The notes beneath the pieces were generated by a model that ran no database searches, had not been told where the DNA came from, and was given only the letters and a program-made list of their open reading frames with translations. Shown here piece by piece: positions 23,478-31,156 of a stretch of 41,420 nucleotides of DNA (the stretch's first letter is position 1; every line of letters begins with the position of its first letter). The position numbers were made by a program, and so were the translations under genes. The stretch lies in the NCBI RefSeq assembly GCF_017312725.1, contig NZ_BOPO01000013.1, positions 1 through 41,420 of the forward strand. Direction: 5' to 3'. The stretch is from Actinocatenispora comari. Its GTDB lineage: Bacteria; Actinomycetota; Actinomycetes; Mycobacteriales; Micromonosporaceae.

Positions 23478-24920
23478 ATGCGTTCTGGACCAATCGCGGC
23501 CCGGTCGGCGGCGGTGGTGGCCGTGCTGGTCACCGTCGGCCTGACCGCCACCGGCTGCGTCAGCGCCAAGCACCACAGCGGCGGCGGCGACCCGCAGCGC
23601 AACGCCAACGCCAAGCACGCGACGCTGACCATCTCCACCAACGCCATCGTCGGAGGCAAGAACGCGCAGGAGGCCACCTGGATCTCCGAGACGCTGATCC
23701 CGGCGTTCGAGAAGGCGGAGAAGGCCAAGGGCCGCGACGTCACCGTCAAGTACCAGCAGAACGGCATCGACGACGCCAAGTACGGCGAGAAGCTGGAGCT
23801 GTCGCTCAAGGCCGGTGGCGGTCCGGACATCTACATCATCGGCGGCGACTCGATCAGCCGGTACGCCAAGGCCGGGTACGTCGAGCCGCTGGAGAAGGTC
23901 GTCGGCAGCAAGGTCGACAGCTGGTCGGGCTGGCAGCAGGTCGACAAGTCGGTGCAGCAGAACGTGTCGATGGACGGCAAGTACTACGGCGTGCCGAACG
24001 GCGTGGACGGCCGGGTGCTGTTCTACAACAAGAAGCTGTTCGCCCGTGCTGGGCTGCCGGCGAACTGGCAGCCGACCAGCTGGGCGGACATCCTCGCCGC
24101 CGGCCGGAAGCTGAAGACGCTGTCCGGGGTGACGCCGATCCAGCTCGACGCCGGCACCCCGATGGGCGAGGCGACCACGATGCAGGGCTTCCTGCCGCTG
24201 CTGGCCGGTGCCGGTCAACAGATCTACGACCCGAAGACCGGCAAGTACCAGGGCGACACCAAGGCGATCCGGGACGTGCTGAGCTTCTACCGCAGCCTGT
24301 ACGTCACCGGCAAGCTCGGTGACCCGAAGCTGCAGCAGGACCCGAACGGGCGGGACGAGTCGTTCAGCGAGTTCTCCAAGGGCAAGCTCGGCATCATCGG
24401 CGAGAGCGACTACCTGTGGCGCTCGATCGTGTGCCCGGACAAGTCGATCTGCAACGCCACCGCGATGGCCGACCGCAACTCCACCGTCGGGTACGCGCTG
24501 ATCCCGGCCGAGAAGCCCGGCGCCGGGGTGGACGGGCAGGACTTCGTGTCGATGTCCGGCGGCGGTGGCTACACCATCAACCCGAACACCAAGTACCCGC
24601 AGCAGGCGTGGGATCTGCTGACCTTCATGCGCTCGCCGACCCAGATCAAGGCGCAGCTCGGCGACACCGTGCAGATCACGGCGAACAAGCAGGTCAACAG
24701 CGAGATCCTGAAGAAGGACCCGGCACTGTCGTTCATCGCCGAGAAGGTGCTGCCGATCACCCGGTTCCGCCCGTCGGAGGAGCACTACTCCTCGGTCGGT
24801 GCGCTGCTGGAGGAGGCGAGCGGGCAGGCCGCCGCGGGCAAACCGATCGACCAGATCGCCAAGGAGTACCAGCAGGGTGTGGTGAAGCTTGTCGGCGCAG
24901 ACCACGTCGCCTCGGACTGA
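23478..24920 (+). CDS. CUT1 ABC transporter sugar-binding lipoprotein
   Basis: A 480-residue binding lipoprotein heading a complete ABC operon. The signal AARSAAVVAVLVTVGLTATGC puts the lipid Cys near residue 26. The mature protein is SBP_bac_1 type: LTISTNAIVGGKNAQEATWISETLIPAFEKAE, KAGGGPDIYIIGGDSISRYAKAGYVEPLE, DGKYYGVPNGVDGRVLFYNKKLFARAGLP and NPNTKYPQQAWDLLTFM. A Cys pair in IVCPDKSICNAT may form a disulfide. The sugar is unknown. ATG 23,478 follows GGAAGGGG. The 191 bases upstream contain TTGAAAAGTT and no gene. The last 32 bases overlap the next gene if its TTG start is right. Confidence 0.92.
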   Translation: MRSGPIAARSAAVVAVLVTVGLTATGCVSAKHHSGGGDPQRNANAKHATLTISTNAIVGGKNAQEATWISETLIPAFEKAEKAKGRDVTVKYQQNGIDDAKYGEKLELSLKAGGGPDIYIIGGDSISRYAKAGYVEPLEKVVGSKVDSWSGWQQVDKSVQQNVSMDGKYYGVPNGVDGRVLFYNKKLFARAGLPANWQPTSWADILAAGRKLKTLSGVTPIQLDAGTPMGEATTMQGFLPLLAGAGQQIYDPKTGKYQGDTKAIRDVLSFYRSLYVTGKLGDPKLQQDPNGRDESFSEFSKGKLGIIGESDYLWRSIVCPDKSICNATAMADRNSTVGYALIPAEKPGAGVDGQDFVSMSGGGGYTINPNTKYPQQAWDLLTFMRSPTQIKAQLGDTVQITANKQVNSEILKKDPALSFIAEKVLPITRFRPSEEHYSSVGALLEEASGQAAAGKPIDQIAKEYQQGVVKLVGADHVASD

Positions 24921-25845
24921 CGGCAGCGGCGCGGCCGACAACTCCCGGCCGCGCCGTGCCGGTCGCGCCGCGGCGAGCGACGTGGCCGGGCTCGGTACCG
25001 GCCGGGCGGTGCTGTTCGTCGTCCCGGCGCTGGCGCTGATCGCCGCGTTCCTGGTGTTCCCGGCGCTGTGGACGCTGTATCTCGGCGTGCTCAAGTACGA
25101 CCTGGCGGGCAGCAACGCGGCGGCGCCGCAGTTCGTCGGGCTGGGCAACTACACCGACGCGCTGACCGACCCGCGGTTCGCCAACTCGGTCCTGCTGACG
25201 CTGGCGTTCGTGGGCCTGTCCGCGGTGCTCGGGCAGAACGGGCTGGGCTTCCTGCTCGCCGCGACGCTGCGCCGGGCCGTCGGCTGGGTACGGATGCTGG
25301 TCAACGGGCTGGTGCTGCTGTCCTGGATCCTGCCCGGCACGGTGGTGGTGTTCCTGTGGCAGGCGCTGCTGGACCGCAACGGCGGCACGCTCAACGCGCT
25401 GCTGGACACCCCCGGCGCGGCCTGGACGCTGGACCACCCGCTCGCCACCATCGTGGTGTTCAACATCTGGCGCGGCACCGCGTTCTCGATGCTGCTCTAC
25501 TCCGCCGCGCTGGACGCGGTGCCGACCTCGCACCTGGAGACCGCCCGGCTGTACGGATCGGGGCCGCTGCGCACCTTCCGCGACGTGGTGCTGCCGCGCA
25601 TCCGCGGCCACATCCTCACCAACACGCTGCTGATCACGCTGTGGACGTTCAACGACTTCACCCCGTACATGCTCACCGGCGGCGGGCCGGAGCACCGGTC
25701 CGAGACGCTGCCGGTGTACGTGTACCGGATGTCCATCGAGGGCGGCCAGCTCGGCTTCGGCTCGGCGATCTCGCTGATCATGCTGGTGATCAACCTGGTC
25801 ATCGCGCTGTTCTACCTGCGCCTGCTGCGCCGCCGGGGAGGCTGA
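24889..25845 (+). CDS. CUT1 ABC transporter permease, MalF-like
   Basis: A 318-residue membrane protein. A Ser/Thr/Arg-rich cytosolic tail leads to helix one near residue 40 (AVLFVVPALALIAAFLVFPALWTLYLGVL). Six helices are visible, with the EAA-type loop ETARLYGSGPLRTFRDVVLPRIRGHI near residue 222. TTG 24,889 overlaps the upstream gene by 32 bases; GTG 24,982 would remove 31 residues and is the alternative. I favour the TTG because such N-terminal tails are common in actinobacterial MalF proteins. It forms the channel together with the next gene. Confidence 0.9.
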   Translation: MSAQTTSPRTDGSGAADNSRPRRAGRAAASDVAGLGTGRAVLFVVPALALIAAFLVFPALWTLYLGVLKYDLAGSNAAAPQFVGLGNYTDALTDPRFANSVLLTLAFVGLSAVLGQNGLGFLLAATLRRAVGWVRMLVNGLVLLSWILPGTVVVFLWQALLDRNGGTLNALLDTPGAAWTLDHPLATIVVFNIWRGTAFSMLLYSAALDAVPTSHLETARLYGSGPLRTFRDVVLPRIRGHILTNTLLITLWTFNDFTPYMLTGGGPEHRSETLPVYVYRMSIEGGQLGFGSAISLIMLVINLVIALFYLRLLRRRGG

Positions 25846-25846
25846 C

Positions 25847-26728
25847 ATGAGCGAGCCTCAGCGAGTGGATCCGGGAAATCGCGCCGTCCGGCGGATCCTC
25901 GGCGACGCGGTGGTGCGGCACGCGCTGTCGCGCATCGGGCTCTACGTGTTCGCCGGCGTGATGCTGGTGTTCTTCGCGCTGCCGTTGCTGTGGCTGGTGC
26001 TGACGCCGTTCTCCCGTACGCCGGCCTACCAGATCACCGCGCCGAGCTTCACCCTGCACAACTTCCGGGTGCTGCTGGACAACCCGTTCGCGCTGCGCTC
26101 GATCGGCAACTCGCTGATCCTCGCCGGCGGCACCGCGGTGCTCGCGGTCGTGTTCGCCGGCACCGCCGCGTACGCGCTGAGCCGGGTGCGGCTGCCCGGC
26201 CGCGACGCCCTGCTGTACGCGATCCTGCTGCTGTCCTCGATCGTGACCGGCACCGCGGCGATGGTGCCGATCTTCCTGATGCTGTTTCAGCTCAACATGA
26301 TCGACAACCGGCTGGCGCTGGTCCTGGTGCTCACCGGTGGGCTGCTGCCCTCGGCGATGTTCATCCTCAAGGACTTCATGGACTCGGTACCCAAGAGCTA
26401 CGAGGAGTCGGCGCGGGTGTTCGGCGCGAGCCCGCTGCAGATCCTGCGGCACGTGGTCGCGCCGGTGGTGCGGCCGGGCCTCGCGACCATCGCGGTGTGG
26501 GCGATCGTGCAGGTGTGGGGCAACTTCCTGCTGCCGTACATCCTGCTGCACGACCAGAACAAGCAGCCGGCCGCGGTGATCATGTACACCTTCTACGACG
26601 AGGGTGGGACGCCGAACTTCGCGCTGATCTCCACGTTCTCGTTGCTGTACTCGGTGCCGGTGGTGGTGGCCTACCTGATCGTCAACCGGCGGTACGGGTT
26701 CCGGTTCCAGGGAGGGATCAAGGGCTGA
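25847..26728 (+). CDS. CUT1 ABC transporter permease, MalG-like
   Basis: A 293-residue membrane protein and partner of the previous permease. Helix one (LYVFAGVMLVFFALPLLWLVLTPF) starts near residue 29. The periplasmic loop leads to SFTLHNFRVLLDNPFALRSIGNSLILAG, and the EAA loop is ESARVFGASPLQILRHVVAPVVRPGL near residue 187. The last segment ends YGFRFQGGIKG, the usual MalG tail. The ATG follows one base after the previous stop, and its own stop overlaps the ATPase start as TGATG, so the genes are coupled. Confidence 0.93.
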   Translation: MSEPQRVDPGNRAVRRILGDAVVRHALSRIGLYVFAGVMLVFFALPLLWLVLTPFSRTPAYQITAPSFTLHNFRVLLDNPFALRSIGNSLILAGGTAVLAVVFAGTAAYALSRVRLPGRDALLYAILLLSSIVTGTAAMVPIFLMLFQLNMIDNRLALVLVLTGGLLPSAMFILKDFMDSVPKSYEESARVFGASPLQILRHVVAPVVRPGLATIAVWAIVQVWGNFLLPYILLHDQNKQPAAVIMYTFYDEGGTPNFALISTFSLLYSVPVVVAYLIVNRRYGFRFQGGIKG

Positions 26729-27792
26729 TGGCCACGATCGAGCTGGCTGCGCTGGAGAAGACCTACCCGGGCGGGGTACGCGCGGTGGACGGGCTGTCGC
26801 TGACCATCGGCGACGGTGAGTTCTTCGCCCTGCTCGGCCCGTCCGGGTGCGGCAAGACGACGCTGCTGCGTACGATCGCGGGGCTGGAGGAGGCGACCGG
26901 TGGGTCGCTGTCGATCGGCGAGCGCGAGGTCACCCGGCTCGCCCCGGGGCAGCGCGACGTGGCGATGGTGTTCCAGGACTACGCGCTGTTCCCGCACATG
27001 ACGGTGCTGGACAACATCGCCTACCCGCTGCGGATCAAGCGGGTGGCGCGCGCCGCCCGGCACGAGAAGGCCCGGCAGACCGGCGACGGGCTGGAGCTGG
27101 CGGAGCTGATGGCGCGCCGGCCGGCCGAGCTGTCCGGCGGCCAGCAGCAGCGGGTGGCGCTGGCCCGGGCGGTGGTCGCGCACCCGTCGGCGTTCCTGTT
27201 CGACGAGCCGCTGTCCAACCTGGACGCCCGGCTGCGGCTGTCCGCCCGTACCTTCCTCAAGCGGCTGCAGCGCGAACTCGGCGTCACCACCATCTTCGTC
27301 ACGCACGACCAGGCCGAGGCGCTCGCGATGGCGGACCGGATCGCGGTGATGGAGGCCGGCCGGATCCGCCAGGTCGGTACTCCGCGGGAGGTGTTCGGCC
27401 GCCCGGCCAACACGTTCGTCGCGAACTTCATCGGGTCCACCCCGATGAACCTGCTGCCCGCCACCGTGACCGACCACCGGCTGCTGCTCGCCGCCGGTTC
27501 GCTTCCGGCGCCGTCCGGGCTCGGCGCGCGGCGCGAGGTCACCGTCGGGATCCGGCCGGAGTACCTGGACTTCTCCGCCACCGCGGTGCCGGACGCGCTG
27601 TCCGGCACGGTCGGCATCGTGGAGCATCTCGGTACCTCGTCGCTGGTCACGCTGGAGACGGACGGCGGACCGATCGGCGTGGTCGTGCCGGAGGAGGCGG
27701 AGCCGGCCGCCGGCAGTACCGGCTGGGCGGTGCCCCGCCCCGGCCGGGTCCTGCTGTACGACAACGAAACCGGCGACCTGCTGCCGACCTGA
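26728..27792 (+). CDS. CUT1 ABC transporter ATPase (UgpC/MsiK-like) with TOBE domain
   Basis: A 354-residue ATPase. Walker A is GPSGCGKT at residues 37-44, the Q-loop is in VFQDYALFPHMTV, the signature LSGGQQQRVALARAV lies near residue 134, Walker B FLFDEPLSNLDA near 157 and the switch in VTHDQAEALAMADR near 192. From residue ~240 a C-terminal TOBE/MalK-type regulatory domain follows (GIRPEYLDF, GTVGIVEHLGTSSLVTLE). It energises the two permeases upstream. ATPases of this class can serve several CUT1 importers, so it could also power the ATPase-less polyol system at 13,945-17,160; this is inference. Confidence 0.94.
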   Translation: MATIELAALEKTYPGGVRAVDGLSLTIGDGEFFALLGPSGCGKTTLLRTIAGLEEATGGSLSIGEREVTRLAPGQRDVAMVFQDYALFPHMTVLDNIAYPLRIKRVARAARHEKARQTGDGLELAELMARRPAELSGGQQQRVALARAVVAHPSAFLFDEPLSNLDARLRLSARTFLKRLQRELGVTTIFVTHDQAEALAMADRIAVMEAGRIRQVGTPREVFGRPANTFVANFIGSTPMNLLPATVTDHRLLLAAGSLPAPSGLGARREVTVGIRPEYLDFSATAVPDALSGTVGIVEHLGTSSLVTLETDGGPIGVVVPEEAEPAAGSTGWAVPRPGRVLLYDNETGDLLPT

Positions 27793-27881
27793 CCGCCGCC
27801 CGCCCGGCCGTCGTGGACGGTCGAGTGCGACGGTCGGCCGGCGAGTGCCGGCGCCGCCGACGCGGCTGTGCACCGGTCAGG
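27788..27881. terminator. Convergent-stop inverted repeat CCTGACC/GGTCAGG
   Basis: CCTGACC at 27,788-27,794 and GGTCAGG at 27,875-27,881 contain the stops of the ATPase and HxlR genes. Between them lie smaller repeats such as CCGTC-GTG-GACGG at 27,808-27,820 and two GCCGGC palindromes near 27,836. It could end transcription in both directions. Confidence 0.3.
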
Positions 27882-28356
27882 ACGTCGGCAGCCTGGCTCG
27901 CTTGACCGCCGGCGCGTTGCGCTGTGCCACGTACCGGAAGTCGGTGGTGTTGACCGGTTTCCCGGTCTCGCGGTCGACCAGCACCGGCTCGGCGGCGGCG
28001 CCCGTCTCGACGTCCACCAGCCGTACTCCGCCGCGGCCCCGGGTGACGTGCCGGCGACCCCAGCCGCCGAGCGCCTCGATCACCGGCTGCAGGTCACGCC
28101 CGCGTGCCGTCAGCAGGTACTCGTCGCGGGGCGGTCGCTGCTGGTAGCGGTGCCGGGCGAGCAGGCCCGCGTCGCACAGCGCGGCGAGGCGCCGGGTCAG
28201 CGAGTTCGACGAGATGCCGAGGCTGCGCTGGAACTCGTCGAACCGGGTCAGCCCGTGCAGCGCGTCCCGCACGATCAGCAGGCTCCACCATTCGCCCACC
28301 GCGTCCAGGGTCAGCGCGATCGGGCAGTCCATGCCCTCGAAGCTCTTGTGTCGCAC
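27877..28356 (-). CDS. HxlR-family winged-helix regulator
   Basis: A 159-residue regulator. The HxlR domain fills residues ~8-100: CPIALTLDAVGEWWSLLIVRDALHGLTRFDEFQRSLGISSNSLTRRLAALCDAGLLARHRYQQRPPRDEYLLTARGRDLQPVIEAL. A C-terminal tail of about 50 residues (VRLVDVETGAAAEPVLVDRETGKPV) is longer than in minimal HxlR proteins. GTG 28,356 follows GGAGGGCGA at six bases. It is divergent from the reductase at 28,439 across two near-identical palindromes, and very likely binds them to control both genes. Confidence 0.93.
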   Translation of the reverse strand: MRHKSFEGMDCPIALTLDAVGEWWSLLIVRDALHGLTRFDEFQRSLGISSNSLTRRLAALCDAGLLARHRYQQRPPRDEYLLTARGRDLQPVIEALGGWGRRHVTRGRGGVRLVDVETGAAAEPVLVDRETGKPVNTTDFRYVAQRNAPAVKRARLPTS

Positions 28357-28371
28357 GACTCGCCCTCCGCC

Positions 28372-28388
28372 GCTTCCACCATGGAAGC
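28372..28388. promoter_or_regulatory. HxlR operator site 1
   Basis: GCTTCCA-CCA-TGGAAGC is a perfect 7-3-7 palindrome, 16 bases upstream of the HxlR start. It shares its TTCCA/TGGAA arms and the trailing AAGCAAC with site 2. The site centres lie 32 bases apart, about three helical turns. Confidence 0.7.
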
Positions 28389-28404
28389 AACCAGACTACT
28401 GTCA

Positions 28405-28419
28405 CTTCCACAGTGGAAG
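28405..28419. promoter_or_regulatory. HxlR operator site 2
   Basis: CTTCCAC-A-GTGGAAG is a perfect 7-1-7 palindrome, 20 bases upstream of the reductase ATG. Together with site 1 it would place two regulator dimers on the same DNA face over the divergent promoters. Confidence 0.7.
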
Positions 28420-28438
28420 CAACTGACGAGGAGTGGCG

Positions 28439-29308
28439 ATGACCAGGATCGGCGTGCTCGGACCGGGCGGGGTCGGTGGCGTGCTGGCGGCCCGGCTGGG
28501 CGCCGCGGGCCACCAGGTGAGCGTGCTCGCCACCGAGCGCACCGCCGCCGCCATCACCGTGCGCGGGCTGCGGCTCACCGCGCCGGACGGCGAGACCGTC
28601 ACCGCACCGGTGGCCCGGCCCTGGCTGACGGAGCCGGTGGACCTGCTGATCGTCGCGGTGAAGGCGACCGACCTGCTGCCCGCGCTGGTCCGGGTGCCGG
28701 CGGCGCTGCTCGGCGCCGCGACGATCGTCCCGTTCCTCAACGGGATCGACCACCCGGCGCTGCTGCGCGCCGCGTACCCGGCGGCGACGGTGGTGCCGGC
28801 GAGCATCTCGATCGAGGCGACCCGGCACCGGCCGGGCGTGGTCGAGCAGCTGACCTCGATGGCCGATCTGGTGCTCCCCGACGACACCCCGGCCGGCATC
28901 GCCGCGGCCGACCTGTTCCGCGCGGCCGGCCTGGCCGTCACCACCCAGCCCGACGAGGCCACCGTGCTGTGGCGCAAGCTCGGCTTCCTCGCCCCGCTCG
29001 CCCTGGCCACCACCGCCGCCGACGCACCGATCGGCGCGGCCCGCGACGGGGCCCCGGAGCGGCTGCGGGCGCTGGTGGCCGAGACCGCCGCGGCGGCCGG
29101 CGCCGCCGGCGTACGGATCGACCCGGAGCTGGTCGGCTCGCGACTGGCGACGCTGCCGGCCAGCATGCAGTCGTCGATGCTCAAGGACCGGCGGTCCGGC
29201 CGGGCGTTGGAGCTGGACGCGATCGCCGGGCCGGTGGTGCGGGCGCTCGGCGCCGACCGGGCGCCGACCACGGTCGAGGTGGTCGAGGAGATCCTCGCCG
29301 CCGGCTGA
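28439..29308 (+). CDS. Ketopantoate reductase-like (PanE/ApbA family) protein
   Basis: A 289-residue NADP-dependent 2-ketoacid reductase family protein. The dinucleotide motif is IGVLGPGGVGGVLAARLG at residues ~4-21. It has VDLLIVAVKATDL near residue 68, LNGIDHPALL near 101, and a C-terminal ApbA_C domain with VLWRKLGFLAPLALATT and ASMQSSMLKDRRSGRALELDAIAGPVVRAL. The Lys in LWRK and the SSMLKDRRSGRxLE stretch match catalytic and substrate positions of PanE. ATG 28,439 has GAGGAG upstream. Because it is regulated by HxlR rather than grouped with pantothenate genes, it may reduce another ketoacid. Confidence 0.88.
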   Translation: MTRIGVLGPGGVGGVLAARLGAAGHQVSVLATERTAAAITVRGLRLTAPDGETVTAPVARPWLTEPVDLLIVAVKATDLLPALVRVPAALLGAATIVPFLNGIDHPALLRAAYPAATVVPASISIEATRHRPGVVEQLTSMADLVLPDDTPAGIAAADLFRAAGLAVTTQPDEATVLWRKLGFLAPLALATTAADAPIGAARDGAPERLRALVAETAAAAGAAGVRIDPELVGSRLATLPASMQSSMLKDRRSGRALELDAIAGPVVRALGADRAPTTVEVVEEILAAG

Positions 29309-29416
29309 GTGCACCGGCACCGGTCCGCCTCGCTCCACCCAGTATGCCGGTGCGGGGATGCCGCACCGCGCGGTGGGAGGCGCTGGCCGCTGGCGCGCCG
29401 GTTGGTAGGAAGGGGC

Positions 29417-30055
29417 ATGGCATTCCCCCTGTTGCTGGTGGTCAGCGGGCATCCGGGCAGCGGCAAGACCACGCTCGCGCACCGGCTCGCCGCGCGGCTC
29501 GGCTGCCCGGCGATCTGCCGGGACGAGATCAAGGAGGGCATGGTCCTCGGCCTGCCGGACTACACCGCCGCCGAGGGCGACCCGTACACCCGGCGCACCT
29601 TCGAGGTCTTCTTCGCCACGCTGGACCTGTTGAGCCGCAACGGGGTCAGCCTGGTCGCCGAGGCGGCCTTCCAGGACCGCCGCTGGCGGCCCAACCTGGC
29701 GCCGCTCGCCGCGCACACCCGGCTGCGCATCGTGCGCTGCGTACTGGACGGACAGGTTGCCGCGGAACGGATCCGGCGGCGCGCGCGGACCAGCGCCACC
29801 CGCCGGGCGCACACCGTACCGGGAGCGCTGGAGCGGCTCGCCGGCCCCGACCCGTTCGGCTGGTTCGTCCCGGTGTCGATGCCGGTGCCGACGCTGGACG
29901 TGGACACCACCGACGGGTACCACCCGGGCCTGGCGCAGATCGCCGCCTTCGCCACCGATCCGACCGATCCGAGCGGGCCGACCGGGTCGAGCGGGCCGAC
30001 CGGGTCGAGCGGGCCGACCGGGCCGACCGATCCGGCCGGGCCGAGCGGGGGGTAG
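29417..30055 (+). CDS. P-loop kinase-like ATP-binding protein with collagen-like C-terminal tail
   Basis: A 212-residue protein whose first ~180 residues form an AAA_33-type nucleoside/small-molecule kinase fold. Walker A GHPGSGKT is at residues 11-18. A substrate loop (CRDEIKEGM), VSLVAEAAFQDRRWRP and a lid-like Arg-rich region (AERIRRRARTSATRRAH) follow. Relatives include chloramphenicol phosphotransferase-like and other small kinases; the substrate is unknown. From residue ~180 the protein turns into TDPTDPSGPTGSSGPTGSSGP..., a collagen-like tail coded by tandem 18-base repeats. ATG 29,417 follows GGAAGGGG. The 108-base gap before it shows no gene. Confidence 0.82.
   Translation: MAFPLLLVVSGHPGSGKTTLAHRLAARLGCPAICRDEIKEGMVLGLPDYTAAEGDPYTRRTFEVFFATLDLLSRNGVSLVAEAAFQDRRWRPNLAPLAAHTRLRIVRCVLDGQVAAERIRRRARTSATRRAHTVPGALERLAGPDPFGWFVPVSMPVPTLDVDTTDGYHPGLAQIAAFATDPTDPSGPTGSSGPTGSSGPTGPTDPAGPSGG
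29971..30022. repeat. Tandem 18-base repeat coding SGPTGS
   Basis: The unit GAGCGGGCCGACCGGGTC occurs at 29,971-29,988 and 29,989-30,006, followed by a 16-base partial copy to 30,022. It lies in frame near the 3' end of the kinase-like gene, and a length change of one unit would keep the frame. Confidence 0.85.
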
Positions 30056-30129
30056 GGTGGTCGGCCGCGTCGCGGCCAGGGCGACCGCCGGTCGGGCGGT
30101 GCGACGCGAGCGAACGGTGGAGGAACGAC

Positions 30130-31077
30130 ATGCGGACGAAACTGCCGGAAGGCTACCGGATGCGGCCGGCGACGCCGGCCGACGTGGCGCAGATCCAGCG
30201 GCTGGTGGCGGCGAGCGAACGCGCGCTGTACGGCGCGGTCGAGACCGACCGGGACACCATCGCCGCGGACCTGGCCCGGCCCCGGCTGGACCCGGCGACC
30301 GACACCACTCTGGTGTACGACCCCGCCGGTGACCTCGCCGCCTGGGCCTGGGTGGACCGCCGGTCGGTGGTCGACGTGCATCCCGGGCACCGCGGCCGCG
30401 GCCTGGGCGCGGCCTTGCTGGACTGGGTCGGCGCCCGGGCCGCCGAGGTGGGTACCGACCGGGTCGTGCAGACCGTCGAGGAGTCGGACGAGGCGGCGGT
30501 GGCGCTGCTGCGCTCCCGCGGGTACGAGCCGATGGTGAGTTCCTGGCTGCTCGGGATCGAGCTGCCGGCGGCACCGCCCGCCGAGCCACCGGCCGGGATC
30601 ACCGTGCGTACCTTCGCGGCCGGGGACGAGCGGGACGCGCACCGGGTCAGCGAGGACGCCTTCGACGAGTGGCAGGAACGCCGGCGCGACTACGACGAGT
30701 GGTCCCGGACGACGGTGGCGCGCGCCTCGTTCGCGCCGGGCTGCTCGCCGCTGGCGTTCGCCGGCGACGACCTGGTCGGGGTGGTCATCTCCACCGACGA
30801 GCCGGGCCGGGACGAGGGGTACGTCGAGCGCGTCGCGGTCCGCGCCGACCAGCGCGGCCGGGGTGTCGCCCGGCTGCTGCTCGCGACCGCGTTCGACCGG
30901 TTCCACCGGCTCGGCCGGCGCGGCGTCACCCTGTGGACGCACTCGGACACCGGCGCGCTCGACGTGTACCTCAAGGTCGGCATGTCGGTGCGCCGCACCG
31001 CGACCGTCTTCGCCAACTACCTGGAACCGGCGGCGGGCTTGGAACCGGCGGCGGACCGGGAGCGCGCGACCGGGTGA
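30130..31077 (+). CDS. Tandem-domain GNAT acetyltransferase
   Basis: A 315-residue protein with two GNAT domains. The first has the acetyl-CoA motif VDVHPGHRGRGLGAALLDWVG near residue 80; the second has VERVAVRADQRGRGVARLLLATAF near residue 235, followed by VTLWTHSDTGALDVYLKVGMS. Mycothiol synthase (MshD) also has two GNAT domains and a similar length, but I cannot confirm its specific residues, so I leave it as a general acetyltransferase. The C-terminal tail contains a short repeat, LEPAAGLEPAAD. ATG 30,130 follows GGAGGA. Confidence 0.88.
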   Translation: MRTKLPEGYRMRPATPADVAQIQRLVAASERALYGAVETDRDTIAADLARPRLDPATDTTLVYDPAGDLAAWAWVDRRSVVDVHPGHRGRGLGAALLDWVGARAAEVGTDRVVQTVEESDEAAVALLRSRGYEPMVSSWLLGIELPAAPPAEPPAGITVRTFAAGDERDAHRVSEDAFDEWQERRRDYDEWSRTTVARASFAPGCSPLAFAGDDLVGVVISTDEPGRDEGYVERVAVRADQRGRGVARLLLATAFDRFHRLGRRGVTLWTHSDTGALDVYLKVGMSVRRTATVFANYLEPAAGLEPAADRERATG

Positions 31078-31156
31078 CCGCGGTGCCGCGCGGACGAACA
31101 GCGCACGCACAGGTGCGCCTTCCGCCCGGCACAGCGGCCGTGGCCACGATCGACCG

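Noticed and set aside
27868-30129. Long plus-strand frame upstream of the tandem GNAT
   Set aside because: It runs antisense or out of frame to HxlR, PanE-like and kinase genes; only the part from 30,130 is a protein.
30130-31077. Mycothiol synthase (MshD) call
   Set aside because: Two GNAT domains and length agree, but I cannot confirm MshD-specific residues, so only a general GNAT call is given.
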